Source of the DNA: Branchipolynoe longqiensis
Lineage: Eukaryota; Annelida; Polychaeta; Phyllodocida; Polynoidae
NCBI GenBank assembly: GCA_030323885.1
Contig: CM059187.1
Location: 131,260,424 to 131,324,423 of the forward strand
Direction: 5' to 3'
DNA: 64,000 nucleotides
The position numbers and the translations under genes were made by a program. Positions 12,008 to 21,393 of this stretch are shown here, piece after piece (position 1 is the stretch's first letter; the number at the start of each line of letters is the position of its first letter). The notes under the pieces are model-generated. The model ran no database searches. It was not told where the DNA came from and saw only the letters and a list, made by a program, of their open reading frames with translations.

Positions 12008-12415
12008 AACTATGTATGTCTTGGTTACTTAGTACTACACAACTGATGGGTGGTTTACCACTAGGGTAGTGACAGCGTGAATTGGTACTGCCATGAGAGC
12101 GCTGTGATTTTACACCTTACAGTAATGGGTGGGTTTACACCATGGGAGCGACACGCTGGCTGCACACTTCCACCTGACCTGGTCAGCTCAACCTTCCAAC
12201 ATTGCCCCGATTCTATATAACGAGGGAAGCTTGTGGTTATTCAAGCTTGACGGGGTGCATGAGCGAGAATAATATCAGGGTTATTTAATACTTCCAGGGC
12301 GAAATATGGCCAATATAACAATGATGTTAAATATGGCATATTTAACTTATGCTATCTTGAATGTAAGGATGAAATAGGTGGCTAATTAAATAGTTATCTT
12401 TTAATGTATAATGCT
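12008..12415. other. Unassigned DNA
   Basis: Short TGGGTGGGTTTACAC-like repeats occur near 12040-12150. No element or exon is recognised. Confidence 0.35.
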
Positions 12416-12767
12416 TAAAGTTGCATAGTCCAATGGTTTTGAGATGTTATCATTTTCTGAGATAAATAGATTAGGTTGATCATTATAATCTATCTTAGTT
12501 TAATTTGAAGTAACTTTTATTTTAAATTTCTAACTGTTGAGATATTTGGAGTGACAACGCACCCAATTAATTTTGGCAAGCCTGCCAAAACTCTGACACC
12601 ATTGCCTTCTACAGTAACAGATTCTTTCATCTGTCTCAGCATTCCCTTCTGTGTGGCAAAAAATATTTAGTAAGTGCACCAACATCTAGTTAGATATGTA
12701 GAATAAAATTTAGATAATTGTTTTGGTTTTGAAATGTTGATGTTTTCATTGGACTATGCAGCTTTAA
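12416..12767 (-). mobile_element. MITE M1, complete, inverted
   Basis: TTAA flanks both ends. The inner ends are AGTTGCATAGTCCAATGG and GGACTATGCAGCTT. Internal order is that of M1 read on the minus strand (TTTTGGCAAGCCTGCC, CTTCTACAGTAACAG). Confidence 0.85.
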
Positions 12768-12904
12768 ACAAATATCTAATTCATCAGTGGAAATGTAAGT
12801 AATATATTTAGGTAACAAGAGTTGTTGAACAATCTCTTCTAGATTTTAAGGAGGTTATACTGTAATAATGTAACTCTGAGATTTTTCTAAATACTTTGGA
12901 TTAA

Positions 12905-12975
12905 ATGTTGGGGAATTGCACTTGCAGACAATTGGTCTCGCTCATTGCCCTGCTATTCCTAGTAATGCCCAGTGT
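12905..12975. mobile_element. Tail module X joined to an S1 scrap
   Basis: GCAGACAATTGGTCTCGCTC, then CTGCT, then TCCTAGTAATGCCCAGTG, matches the module X plus truncated S1 arrangement seen more clearly at 31983-32188 and 38990-39205. It is diverged. Confidence 0.45.
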
Positions 12976-13246
12976 AATGTTCCATAGAGTAACTCATCAA
13001 TTTTAAAGTAAACTAAGTAGAATTGCTTGGATCTTTATCCCACCATGTTCCACACAGGAAGCAGACGTTTAACTCAGCTCATCTGGTTGTATTGAAGTTA
13101 TAGTTTTATAAGCTGTCAATATACAGAAGTAGAGCTGGCACTCCATATATTTGGTACCTAAGGGACGCCACCTCTAACAATTAGCCCTCTATGCCTTTCC
13201 AATACTCCCCTCCCCAGGGAGATTTCTTGTTGTACCTTAAAAATAC

Positions 13247-13437
13247 CGTCCCGATATGACCTTACTTATACGTTTAAAATAAAAGTAGAAATTCAGAAGA
13301 AGAAGACAAATAAGAAGATTACTTCAGCTTTCCAGGACGACGGCTCGCTGAACCGGGTCTACCATTGCTGCGACGGTAGATTCATTGAATGACTATCTGA
13401 AGTCCTCGCTCAGCCATTACACCGGGCACGAGGTTGT
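13247..13437 (+). repeat. Local duplication, unit A
   Basis: A block containing GGTCTACCATTGCTGC and TCTGAAGTCCT is repeated at 13757-13945, with a SINE S1 in between. No coding sense is recognised. Confidence 0.75.
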
Positions 13438-13755
13438 TGGTTGTTGGTTGTTGGAGTTTTACATCCTGGCAACATGTAAGGTCATATCAGGACAGGTGCC
13501 AACTTGTGACAGTGCACACTCATGGTGATACTCCAGTGCTGCCCCATTAGGAAAGCAGGTGACCTGATATCCCACTCAGTCACATTATCCTGCCAGTGAG
13601 CGATCCAGTCCTTACCCTATCCTATTAATTCTGAGTGGCAGGCTATGAGGTGACAAGTATCAATTCCATAAGCCATTGGTTTGACTCGACCGAGAACCAA
13701 ACTCCCGATCACCCGCACGGAAGGCCCGAGCTCTACCGATTCGGCCACCGCGCCA
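13433..13755 (-). mobile_element. SINE S1a, near full length
   Basis: All S1 parts are present on the minus strand: head GGTGGCCGAATCGGTAGAGC, a body with TGACTGAGTGGGATATCAGG, and the tail TTGCCAGGATGTAAAACTCC. It lies between the two units of a local duplication. Confidence 0.9.
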
Positions 13756-13756
13756 G

Positions 13757-13945
13757 GTGATATGACCCTATACATTTCAAGAATATAAACCACAAACAAA
13801 CGAACAAACAAATTAGAAAAATACTTGAGCTGTCCACGATGACGGCCCACTGAGCCTGGTCTACCATTGCTGCTTGGGTGGTAGATTCTTTGAATAACGA
13901 TCTGAAGTCCTGTCTAAGCCATTACACCAGAAACGAAGATCTCGG
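13757..13945 (+). repeat. Local duplication, unit B
   Basis: Diverged copy of 13247-13437 (shared GGTCTACCATTGCTGC, GCCATTACACC). The pair brackets the SINE. Confidence 0.75.
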
Positions 13946-14390
13946 CGCAATCACACAACAATGCACTCACCACACGAACAACTGATATAGTTGACACAGC
14001 CTCAACACGTCTCTGTCGCACAGGCTCCCACGGCGCCCCGCAACCGTATCACTCGTGTCATTATTCCTTCATACCAACACACTGCACCGCTCCTCATTCT
14101 TCAATAAGGGTGGCAGTGGCAGGCCGGTGTAGTAAGTTCAAAACACTACCCCACAAAAAAACTACGGTAGTGTTTTGAACCTAGTGTTTTGAACCTAGTT
14201 GAAGGTAGGTTCAAAACACTACTCTGGCCACGCTCAAAACACTATCATTAAGTTCAAAACACTACCCCTAAGTTCAAAACACTACTCTAAAAAATATGTT
14301 ATAAATGTTGCATATTCAGTTTCATTTGTAGTAGCGTGATGCAGTATGCAGTAAGGTGGGGCAGAATGCAGTAAGGTGGGGCAGTAGGGG

Positions 14391-14487
14391 TTGTTGTTGT
14401 TGATTGTTGTTTTATGTCCTAGCAACATCTAAGGTCATATTAGGGCGGGCACTGACTTGTGACAGTGCCCACCTAATGGGCGCGTAA
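14391..14487 (-). mobile_element. SINE S1, tail part, inside M3
   Basis: GTTTTATGTCCTAGCAACAT up to GACAGTGCCCACCTAATGGG is the 3' part of S1. It is interrupted by M2 at 14488 and resumes at 15277. The middle of the body has been lost. Confidence 0.85.
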
Positions 14488-14587
14488 TGGTGCTGTCACA
14501 TTACGACGCTTCTCGCCAACGCGCGTCGATGTATGTGATTTTTTGGCGCAACATCGGGATACGTCAGGAAGCGTTATGCGCGTCTTA

Positions 14588-15177
14588 TGGGGCTGTCACA
14601 CTACGACGTTTGTCCCGGCGACCCGTCAGCGTTGAAAGTACCATATTGCGCGTCGAAAAACGTCAAACTTTTTGGCGGTTTGGGGGAAAAGATCGGCGTC
14701 AGCGCGGCGCATTAGGCGCGCGCGGCCAACGTGTGTCGATGCGCTGGGGAAAAAAAAAAGAAAGTTTGGCGCGAGGTCTTCATTTAACCTTAAATGTTGC
14801 TAGGGCGTAAAGCAAAAACGGCCCAGTTTGCCGCAACGTGTGAGCAACGACCCTCCCGCGCGCGCGCCGTCTTCCTAGCGTTCCCATAACGTTATTCCGG
14901 CGCGTTGAACGCAGCGCGACGCGCGCCTAACGTCCTTACCCATATATTTGCGCGCGTTGTCGATCGCTGGTTTTTTTGGACAAGCTTAAAACCTTGGCCG
15001 ACCGGCAACGCGCGGCGACGTTTTCCACCGACCATCGACGTCAAGCATAGTGTACCGACCTGTACCGACGCGCGCATACCGCACCCCCAGCGCGTCTCGA
15101 TATTTCACTAATTATCGCCCAAAATCAACACACGTCGACGGGTCGCCGGTAAGAAGCGTCGTAGTGTGACAGCCCCA
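14588..15177. mobile_element. MITE M2, inner copy, complete
   Basis: The inverted ends are TGGGGCTGTCACACTACGAC and GTCGTAGTGTGACAGCCCCA, with TTA on both sides (14585-14587, 15178-15180). A 3-bp TWA duplication is the signature of PIF/Harbinger transposons, so a Harbinger-type MITE is inferred. It is strikingly rich in CG dinucleotides. It contains a fragment of an S1 tail (14786-14819). Confidence 0.85.
14786..14819 (+). repeat. S1 tail fragment captured inside M2
   Basis: ACCTTAAATGTTGCTAGGGC and the following GTAAAGCAAAAAC match the S1 3' tail. The other M2 copy carries the same kind of fragment at 60734-60785 with matching flanks, so it belongs to the M2 family. Confidence 0.8.
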
Positions 15178-15276
15178 TTAGGCGCGCGTTAGGCGAGCAT
15201 TGGTATTCGTTGATGGACGGCGATGGTCGACGGCGCACGTCATCGCACGCAGAAAACTTTTGACGTGCGCCGACGC

Positions 15277-15404
15277 CTGGCTAGGAAGCAACAAGTATCA
15301 ATTTTAAAGTCATTGGTTTGACTCGACCAGTACTCGAACCCACGACCCCACGATCTACCAGCACGGGAGACGGACGCTCCAACCCACTCGGCCACCCCGT
15401 CTGG
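15277..15404 (-). mobile_element. SINE S1b head part, inside M3
   Basis: CTGGCTAGGAAGCAACAAGT through GTTTGACTCGACC to GGCCACCCCGTCTGG is the body/head end of S1b, completing the copy begun at 14391. Confidence 0.85.
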
Positions 15405-15618
15405 TAACAATAATTTGATTGTATACTTTATGCTACTGCTGTGTCATGAGTGTTTTGAACTTTGGTAGTGTTTTTAAAGTATCTAGGGGTAGTGTTTTGA
15501 ACTTAACAGTAGTGTTTTGAACCTAAGCTCAGAACACTACGGTAGTGTTTTGAACCTAGGTTCAAAACACTACCGTAGTGTTCTGAACGGGGTAGTGTTT
15601 TGAACGTCCTACACCGGC

Positions 15619-15904
15619 TCACCGGACTGATGGCTCCGGCCAAGACGGCTCGTCGGGTCGGGCACTAGAGAGCTCGTCCAAAAGAGATTTACATCTCAAT
15701 AGAACAGCCGGGACAGGCCTACACGGCTACCAAGAAAGAGTGGTACATTTTTATTCGTTCTTCCTGAACCGTGGAGCAACTAGCACGGTAAACCATCGGA
15801 GTCATCACTCCAACACGGATTGTGCCTTACTAGGGTCTAGTATGTTAAGGACACCCACTATGTCGGCCATCCTTTTTGTTCTGTTCGCTAATTATATATA
15901 CATA
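15619..15904. other. Unassigned DNA
   Basis: No shared repeat or exon-like signal is seen. Confidence 0.4.
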
Positions 15905-16070
15905 CTGTAAAACCTCCCTAACCGACCACATCCACAGATCAGCCACTCCCCTATATCGGGCACTTTATGTGGGTCACAACAATACTATTGTAACCAAATT
16001 ATAACTCCCTAAACCGACCACCTCCCTCAATCGACCTCTTAAAGTGGGTCGATTTAGAGAGGTTTTACTG
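15905..16070. mobile_element. Short pogo/Tigger-like MITE (M7)
   Basis: The ends CTGTAAAACCTCCCTAACCG and GATTTAGAGAGGTTTTACTG are inverted relative to each other. The shape CAGTAAAACCTC...CGACC resembles pogo/Tigger termini. TA precedes the 5' end and CA follows the 3' end, so the TA duplication is not perfect. It is about 166 bp and non-coding. Confidence 0.6.
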
Positions 16071-16260
16071 CATTTGTATATATATTTGCGCACATATATA
16101 CATCCATGGTATATACATAATGCTATGGATATACACATATCTACATATATACCCATATGTAACATATATGTCTATATATATTTACATAATACACACATAT
16201 TAAAGTGTACTCACAAACACATATACACATATACGCATACACACAAGTGACATATATACA
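16071..16260. repeat. ATAC/TA-rich simple sequence
   Basis: Degenerate alternation of ATATAC, ACATAT and CACATA, followed by ordinary AT-rich DNA to 16462. Small open frames here are composition artefacts. Confidence 0.7.
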
Positions 16261-16462
16261 TGTAGCATAAATTGGACTAGTGCTGCCCAACAGTGAAAAC
16301 AAGTGTTAACATACTTATCCATTATGGGCAGGTAAATACATTCATGGCCCACACAATATGTACTGTATCAGCATTATACAAGTATAATTCATCGGAAGCT
16401 TTCACACCTTAATATATTCTAACTCATCTACTATACTGATCTTTATAAAATTCTTCATCTAT

Positions 16463-17018
16463 AGCCCTGTTCACACGGGCAAAGTTTATGTCGACTTAGA
16501 CAAGTCGATTTATATGAATCGACCTAGTGTTGTGTCCACACACGGAGCGGTTTAAGGCGGAAATCGATATCTGCGCATGAGCAAGTCCAGACTAACCAGC
16601 GCCAGTTTCGCTTAGTCGACGTCGGAACGAGAGAGTGTGGGTTTGACCTAGATATGTATTAACTGAATCGTATTGTTTTGGGACGGTCAAAACTTCTGCT
16701 GGGCAGTGAAACCCTACAAATAAATGATGAAAAACATATCTGTGCACCTCTAGCCGGTTCATAGACCAAAATATATTATATAGTGTGACATGCTTAATCC
16801 GCTTCAAGTAAACTGCTACCGTCCACACAAGCTAGTTGGGCCGATTTAAGCTAAATCGCTTCATCTATACTACCGCATGAGGTGGTATAGATGAAGCGAT
16901 CTAGATGAATCGATTCAGCCCTAAATCGCTTCAGCATAGCGTCCACACGGCGAATGTGAGTCGAACCAGGCAAGTCGATTTAGATGAAGCGTTTTAACTC
17001 GCCAGTGTGAACGGGGCT
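16463..17018. mobile_element. TIR element M6 with internal hairpin
   Basis: It begins AGCCCTGTTCACACGGGC and ends GCCAGTGTGAACGGGGCT (18-bp inverted ends, few mismatches). GTCCACAC and AAGCGATTTAGATGAATCGA-like motifs are scattered in both orientations inside. A strong hairpin lies at 16857-16898. It is about 556 bp with no transposase. The target duplication is unclear. Confidence 0.8.
16857..16898. repeat. Near-perfect 18-bp hairpin in M6
   Basis: CGCTTCATCTATACTACC and GGTGGTATAGATGAAGCG form an 18-bp stem with one mismatch and a short GCATGA-type loop. Confidence 0.85.
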
Positions 17019-17290
17019 TTTTATGCAACCAGGCTGATTGTGTCGCCCGCTGCCTTCAAATGTTGTAACTTGTCTGGTGGCGTTCACTCACTCTGCCTGT
17101 ATATATGCATTATATCATATATTATGGGAATATTAACAAGGCACCCTGTCCCACTTCAGTTCCTCCCGGTTAGCGAAGTGATATTAACCATTCATATAAT
17201 AATTGATATTAGTTACCTATTTCCTCCGAGGATGCGCAACCTACTAGTGATAACCACACGTCTCGCTGGAATTTTATGCATATCATTTTA

Positions 17291-17345
17291 CAAAAAAAAA
17301 AAAATAAAAAAAAAAAAAAAAAAAAAAAACCTTATCAGCTTAATA

Positions 17346-17377
<32 letters not shown>
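17291..17377. repeat. A-run facing T-run
   Basis: About 38 nearly pure As (one T inside) are followed by CTTATCAGCTTAATATC and about 28 Ts. It could be two convergent retroposed tails, a hairpin, or an assembly artefact. Confidence 0.85.
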
Positions 17378-17382
<5 letters not shown>

Positions 17383-17709
17383 AATTTGCCTACATTCAAA
17401 CAAGGAGGAAAGCGTAGCGGTGATGGGATGGACAAGTCTTTATTGCTGTCTGGGCTAGCAATTATATGCCTACCGGTTACAAAGTTTGAAATCTGGGTGC
17501 ACAATGAACAAATATGGCGGACCGGCTGCTGAACCCACCGTTTTGGCGCCACGTAGGGCAGTCCCGGGCTCGCAGGGAACGGACATCAATTGGACAATAT
17601 TTAATGAGCCGAATGCAAGATAATTAATTATTAATCGATCGATCATAGTAATAATTAGTACCATTTAATTCCGGCATTTATATATTATATTCCTTATACA
17701 TATATATAT
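17378..17709. other. Unassigned DNA
   Basis: No element or exon recognised; it ends in a (TA)n run near 17697-17709. Confidence 0.4.
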
Positions 17710-18296
17710 GGCTCATTCTCTAAAAGTGGGCACAAAAGTGTGACATGGAAACCAAAAGGAACAAACCTTCCAAATAATAGCAAAAATCCTTCCAAATAAT
17801 AGCCTAATCCAATGTCCTATGAATCTTTGCATGTTGTGCATATGTCAGAGTTGAAAATAATGAATCACTTTTTGAATTAGATTTTGTACAAATTGAGCGA
17901 TACATTAATATCACTTGTGTAACATGATAATCAAAGACACATCCAGAACTTCATTTTAACATATACAACATAGTCAAACAAGATTTTATTGATCACTGTT
18001 AAGCAGTACATAGTGGGTGTCCTTACAAGAAAAAAGTTGAAAAATAAGTTGAAAACAAGTTTGGCTACATGTATGATGTAAATTTGTAAATTTTCACATT
18101 TCCCCTCTAGTGCAAAATCATACAATTATAATTTTTATATATGTTGTGGGATAAATTCAATACATGTAGAACTGCTAACATACCTAATAGACAAAGACTA
18201 CAATAATCATTTGATTTGCTCTCAATAAAACAAAAACTTAATTATCAGCATCATAATGTCGAGACCAAATGTGGTGCCCAGTTTTGGAGAGTAACC
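17710..18296 (+). mobile_element. TIR element M5, complete
   Basis: Ends GGCTCATTCTCTAAAAGTGG and GTGCCCAGTTTTGGAGAGTA are inverted repeats of each other. Colinear with 10907-12007 but without M4, so it serves as the empty-site reference for that insertion. The flanks are TA-rich, so the target duplication cannot be read. Confidence 0.8.
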
Positions 18297-18536
18297 TATT
18301 TATATATATAAATGCATGCCTGTGTGTATCTTTTGAGGGACTATATGGAAGTTTATTTGAATTGTTCACAGTTCAAACCTATCTAAGATGTCGCTCTATT
18401 TTAATATTTTAATTCTCAGCTTCAGGACAATATGGATTCTTTAGGTATATACCTTCTTACCCTTAAGGACAGTGGCCCTGCTTTCTCAGGGTTGCCTGTG
18501 TAAATAGAGGAGATAACCTGGGTAACGTACACTTAC
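18297..18536. other. Unassigned DNA, putative intron side of the exon candidate
   Basis: AT-richer DNA directly 3' (minus strand) of the exon candidate. No repeat recognised. Confidence 0.4.
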
Positions 18537-18689
18537 CGCTTACCCCCGGTGGTGGTCCCCTTTGTCTGGGCCATCACGCTGAACGGCTTCACAGCCACAC
18601 GGGGGCAGTTTGAAGCGCGCTGACCGGGGGACACCTTCAGCACGGCCGGCATCTCCCGGACAATGCCAGATAAGTGCCCGGCACACGGA
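18537..18689 (-). CDS. Candidate internal coding exon, unrecognised protein
   Basis: This is the best coding signal in the window. On the minus strand a C-run ending in CAG (3' splice site, exon from 18689) precedes an open, GC-rich stretch that ends in AGCG|GTAAGT (5' splice site, exon end 18537). Length is 153 bp and the exon is symmetric, phase 2 at both ends. It encodes 50 whole codons, beginning PCAGHLSGIVREMPAVLKV and including VAVKPFSVMAQTKG then TTTGGK. Third codon positions are mostly G or C, in contrast with the AT-rich surroundings. I do not recognise the protein family. A start at the first internal Met (18650-18652) is possible if this is a first coding exon, but the C-run plus CAG favours an internal exon. 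The open frame runs on upstream through C/A-rich low-complexity DNA to 19396, which I take as intron read-through. No partner exon is certain. Confidence 0.5.
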
Positions 18690-18691
18690 CT

Positions 18692-19432
18692 GGGGGGGGG
18701 GGGGGGGGACGTGCGGGTGGGGGGCGGGGGAAACCGAAGGGAGGGGTGAGACGGGGGGAGACGGGGAGGAGACGCGGATGAGACGGGGGGAGACGGGGGA
18801 GGGGTGCAGAAAGTTAGAGAGGTGTCGGAGATGCTGAAGGTTAGTGTTGTGAAGGATGGAGTGTGGTGGTAATGATGGGGGTGAGTGGTAATGGTGAGAA
18901 TGGGGAAGGAGTGGAGTGGCGGCGGCAGGGGGAGTAGCATCGATGAAAGGTGGGGATGTCTTTGAATGGTGGGTGGTGGTATTGGTAGCAGTGGTGATGA
19001 GGGTGGGCGGTAATGGTGGGGATGGTGTGGGGGTGGGGATTGGGGGACGGTGGGGGGGGGGGTAGGATGGGTGTTTATCTGGTGAGATATGAAAGATGGG
19101 GATGTATGTAAATGGTGGGTGGTGGTAGCAGTGGTGGTGAGGGTGAGTGGTAATGGTGTGGGGGTGGGGGGAGTGGGGGATAGAGGTGGTGGGGGAGTAG
19201 GATGGGTGTTTCTGTGGTGACAGAGGAATGGGGGAGGGGGGGGATTGGTGGATGGTGGTGGGAGTGGTGGTGGGGGTGAGTGGTTATGGTGGAGATGGGG
19301 TGGCGGTGGCGGTGGGTGATAGAGGTAGGGATGGGAGTAGGATGGGTGTAAATGTGGTGACAGAGGAAAGGTGGGGATGTATTTGAATGGTGGCAATGGT
19401 GGAGGTGAGTGGAAGCAGTTGGGGTTGGCTTT
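18692..19432. repeat. G/T-rich low-complexity tract (GGTGGTGG, GGGGATG)
   Basis: Long run of GGTGGTGGT-, GGGGATG- and GAGACGGGG-like motifs, including a G-run of about 17 at 18692. On the minus strand it reads as CACC/CCCC and yields artificial proline/histidine-rich frames. Several blocks of about 140 bp (GAGATGGGGTGG, AGTAGGATGGGTGT) recur, which suggests higher-order duplication. Confidence 0.85.
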
Positions 19433-19722
19433 GGGGGTTCCATCCTAGAAACGTTTAAGGTCATACTCGGATGGGTATCGACATGTGACAGTGCGCACTC
19501 AGGTGACTTTATAGTGTTGTTCCGTTGGGAAACCAGGCAATCGGAACCATTCACCACCCTCAGTCACACTAATTATCCTGATATGGAGCTAAGCAGTCCT
19601 AGCCCTATTTGAGTAATCACTAGCGTCAGGTATCATCAATATGCATACATTGTGTAAGTCATTGCTTTGACTCGGTTGTTATTTGAACTCCTGACGATTC
19701 GTACGGGAAGCCAGTGCTATAA
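19433..19722 (-). mobile_element. SINE S1a, diverged
   Basis: The S1 order is kept (CATCCTAGAAACGTTTAAGG tail side, CTCAGTCACACTAATTATCC, GACTCGGTTGTTATTTGAAC) with an altered head (CGTACGGGAAGCCAGTGCTA). It sits between two low-complexity arrays. Confidence 0.8.
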
Positions 19723-20036
19723 GATGCGGGATGTGGAATGGGGGATGTGGGATGCTGGATATGGAATGTGGGGTGTGGGATACAATATATCTGATGCGAG
19801 ATGTCGGATGTCGGATTCCAGGTGTGGGATGTGGGACGTGAATTATGTGATGCGGGCTGCGGGAGGCGTGATATGAGATGCGGGATGTGGGATACGGGAT
19901 ATGGATTATGGAGCATGAGATGTGGGATGTGGGATGTGGAATATAGGATGTGGGGCATGGGGTATGTGTTCCGTAATGTGGTAGGTGTGGTGTGTGATGT
20001 TGGATGCGGGATGCGTGATGCGGGAAGGGTCGGCTC
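19723..20036 (+). repeat. GGGATGTG minisatellite
   Basis: Degenerate 7- to 8-bp units (GGGATGTG, GGGATGCG, GGAATGTG). Minus-strand frames rich in PHPTSHI across 19659-20332 derive from this array. Confidence 0.9.
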
Positions 20037-20200
20037 ATTGAGGAGCGTCGGAGGCCGGTAGCTTCTTGGCCGTGTGACGGGGGAGGAGGGAGTAGGCACG
20101 GTGAAGGAGGGCCCTGGCAGATCGGGCGTGTGGCCCCGGGCAGCCTCCTGATTGAGGCGCTCTTGTACTGCAACCGGGGGAACTTGAGGCGTGACACTAT
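20037..20200 (-). other. GC-rich segment, weak exon candidate
   Basis: The minus strand is open and codon-like here (peptide VTPQVPPVAVQERLNQEAAR, later RPRSYRPPTLLNEP), following TTTTACATAG that could act as a 3' splice site. It lacks a good 5' splice site: only GTGCCT and GTCACA are available before the satellite. It may be a decayed exon or chance. The same strand carries the better exon candidate 1.4 kb downstream. Confidence 0.25.
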
Positions 20201-20291
20201 GTAAAATATTCCGATATACGGCATATCGGGGAAGCCAAATGTTCTATTACTGATTGGTGTACATGACCAGGCGCACATATGTATATATATA

Positions 20292-20701
20292 TGTAAGGTC
20301 TGGTGGTGCCTGAGTGGGATGTAAATAGACATAGTGGTGCTGGCAGGTCTGGGTGTGGGTGCACTCAGGGCCTACCCCCTCTGCTGGGATAGTGATCACC
20401 ACACTCAACGGTCAAGATTGGGGGGTGGCCATGGGGGCCATACAGCTTGGTGGTGGTGGGCAGACAACTGGTAGCCATGGGGACCATGCTGGATCCCTAT
20501 TGGTAGGGCCAGGAATGCTTGTTTCCCATTGGGGGAAAGGGGTGGGGTGATACTCTACAATGAACCCAAGAAACCATGTAAATAATAAACCAGAGGGCTT
20601 GACTCTCTTCTTCTTTACACTTTATACTCTTTTCTCTTTGTCTGTATTGATTTCACTATAGATTGCCTACAACCACACATTCGTGTTTTAGCCATTTTAC
20701 A
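20292..20701 (+). mobile_element. LTR-like repeat (possible solo LTR), copy 2
   Basis: Begins TGTAAGGTCTGGTGGTGCC, ends near CCATTTTACA, and contains AATAATAAACCAGAGGG followed by a CT-rich stretch. It is an inverted, diverged relative of 2073-2493. There is no internal retrotransposon sequence beside it. Confidence 0.5.
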
Positions 20702-20730
20702 ACTACTTACTCTGTGTCTCCTCGTAGATT

Positions 20731-20800
20731 GGTTGCTAGTTGTAGTTTTACGTCCTGGCAACATCTTAGCTCATAGTAGGATCTCCCTAAAGAAGTGCCA
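20731..20800 (-). mobile_element. SINE S1, tail fragment
   Basis: AGTTTTACGTCCTGGCAACA and TCTTAGCTCATAGTAGGA match only the 3' tail of S1. The insertion appears 5' truncated. Confidence 0.6.
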
Positions 20801-21169
20801 GTGCCTCGGGATAATGGCCTCCCCATTTTTATAGCTACACACTCACCCATATGATGATGGTATTGAACTTCTGCTCTTTTTTAAATTCATATATATAATC
20901 ATATTATTCTTTTGGTCCTCTATCTAAGCTTGTAAAAGACGATGGTTTTGAGCTTCTATTCGTTTTTAAATTCATATATAAACTCAAATTATTCTGTTGG
21001 TATTCTATCCTTTGGTTCGAATGTTGTATTGTTGGTAACTACAGTTTATTTAACATTTTGTCAGCGCGGAGGAATTGGTGTTCCGACCCTTTACATTATA
21101 TTGTAAATAGGTAGTTCAGCGGTTACTTAGGTACTACTTTTATTGTACATACTGAATATACTTGAAATC
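20801..21169. other. Unassigned AT-rich DNA with a short duplication
   Basis: Related blocks with TTTTAAATTCATATATA lie at about 20860-20925 and 20942-21010. Nothing else recognised. Confidence 0.4.
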
Positions 21170-21393
21170 AGAATATGCGCCTTTTATTCAGAAGTGCACA
21201 GGAAAATGCTAGTCATAGGCTTCCTTTCCCATTTTCAACCAGAACAAATTTTACAGCAAGACAATCAATATAGAGGACATATTTAGTGAGTGCAGCAGTA
21301 TCTCAAGGTGAATGCGTACACTGAAATCTACTGAAGTGTTTCCAGTTTCGAAGAGGTGATGCTTTCATCGGATTATGCAGTATTTAATTAAGA
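21170..21393 (-). mobile_element. MITE M1, diverged
   Basis: The end GGTGATGCTTTCATCGGATT and ATGCAGTATTTAAT matches the M1 terminus; internal CATAGGCTTCC and AGAACAAATT fragments support the order. The other end is decayed. Confidence 0.5.

Larger units (their letters stand above)
14488..15276. mobile_element. MITE M2, outer copy, 3' truncated
   Basis: It begins TGGTGCTGTCACATTACGAC after TAA, inside S1. The sequence then matches the M2 copy at 60408-60929 (GTGATTTTTTGGCGCAAC; TGGTATTCGTTGATGGACGG) but the far inverted end is missing and S1 resumes directly. A second M2 copy is nested at 14588-15177. Confidence 0.75.
14123..15618. mobile_element. TIR element M3, copy 1, 1.5 kb
   Basis: It starts GCCGGTGTAG and ends CTACACCGGC. 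Both ends carry many direct and inverted copies of GTTCAAAACACTACC, which look like subterminal transposase-binding repeats. The second copy is at 22475-24103. The interior holds an S1 SINE which in turn holds M2 elements. No transposase frame is seen. The superfamily is not assigned; dense subterminal repeats occur in hAT elements among others. Confidence 0.85.

Noticed and set aside
18690..19396. Extension of the exon frame upstream into a 287-codon Pro/His-rich frame
   Set aside because: Translation of C/A-rich satellite; the C-run plus CAG at 18690 gives a better exon boundary.
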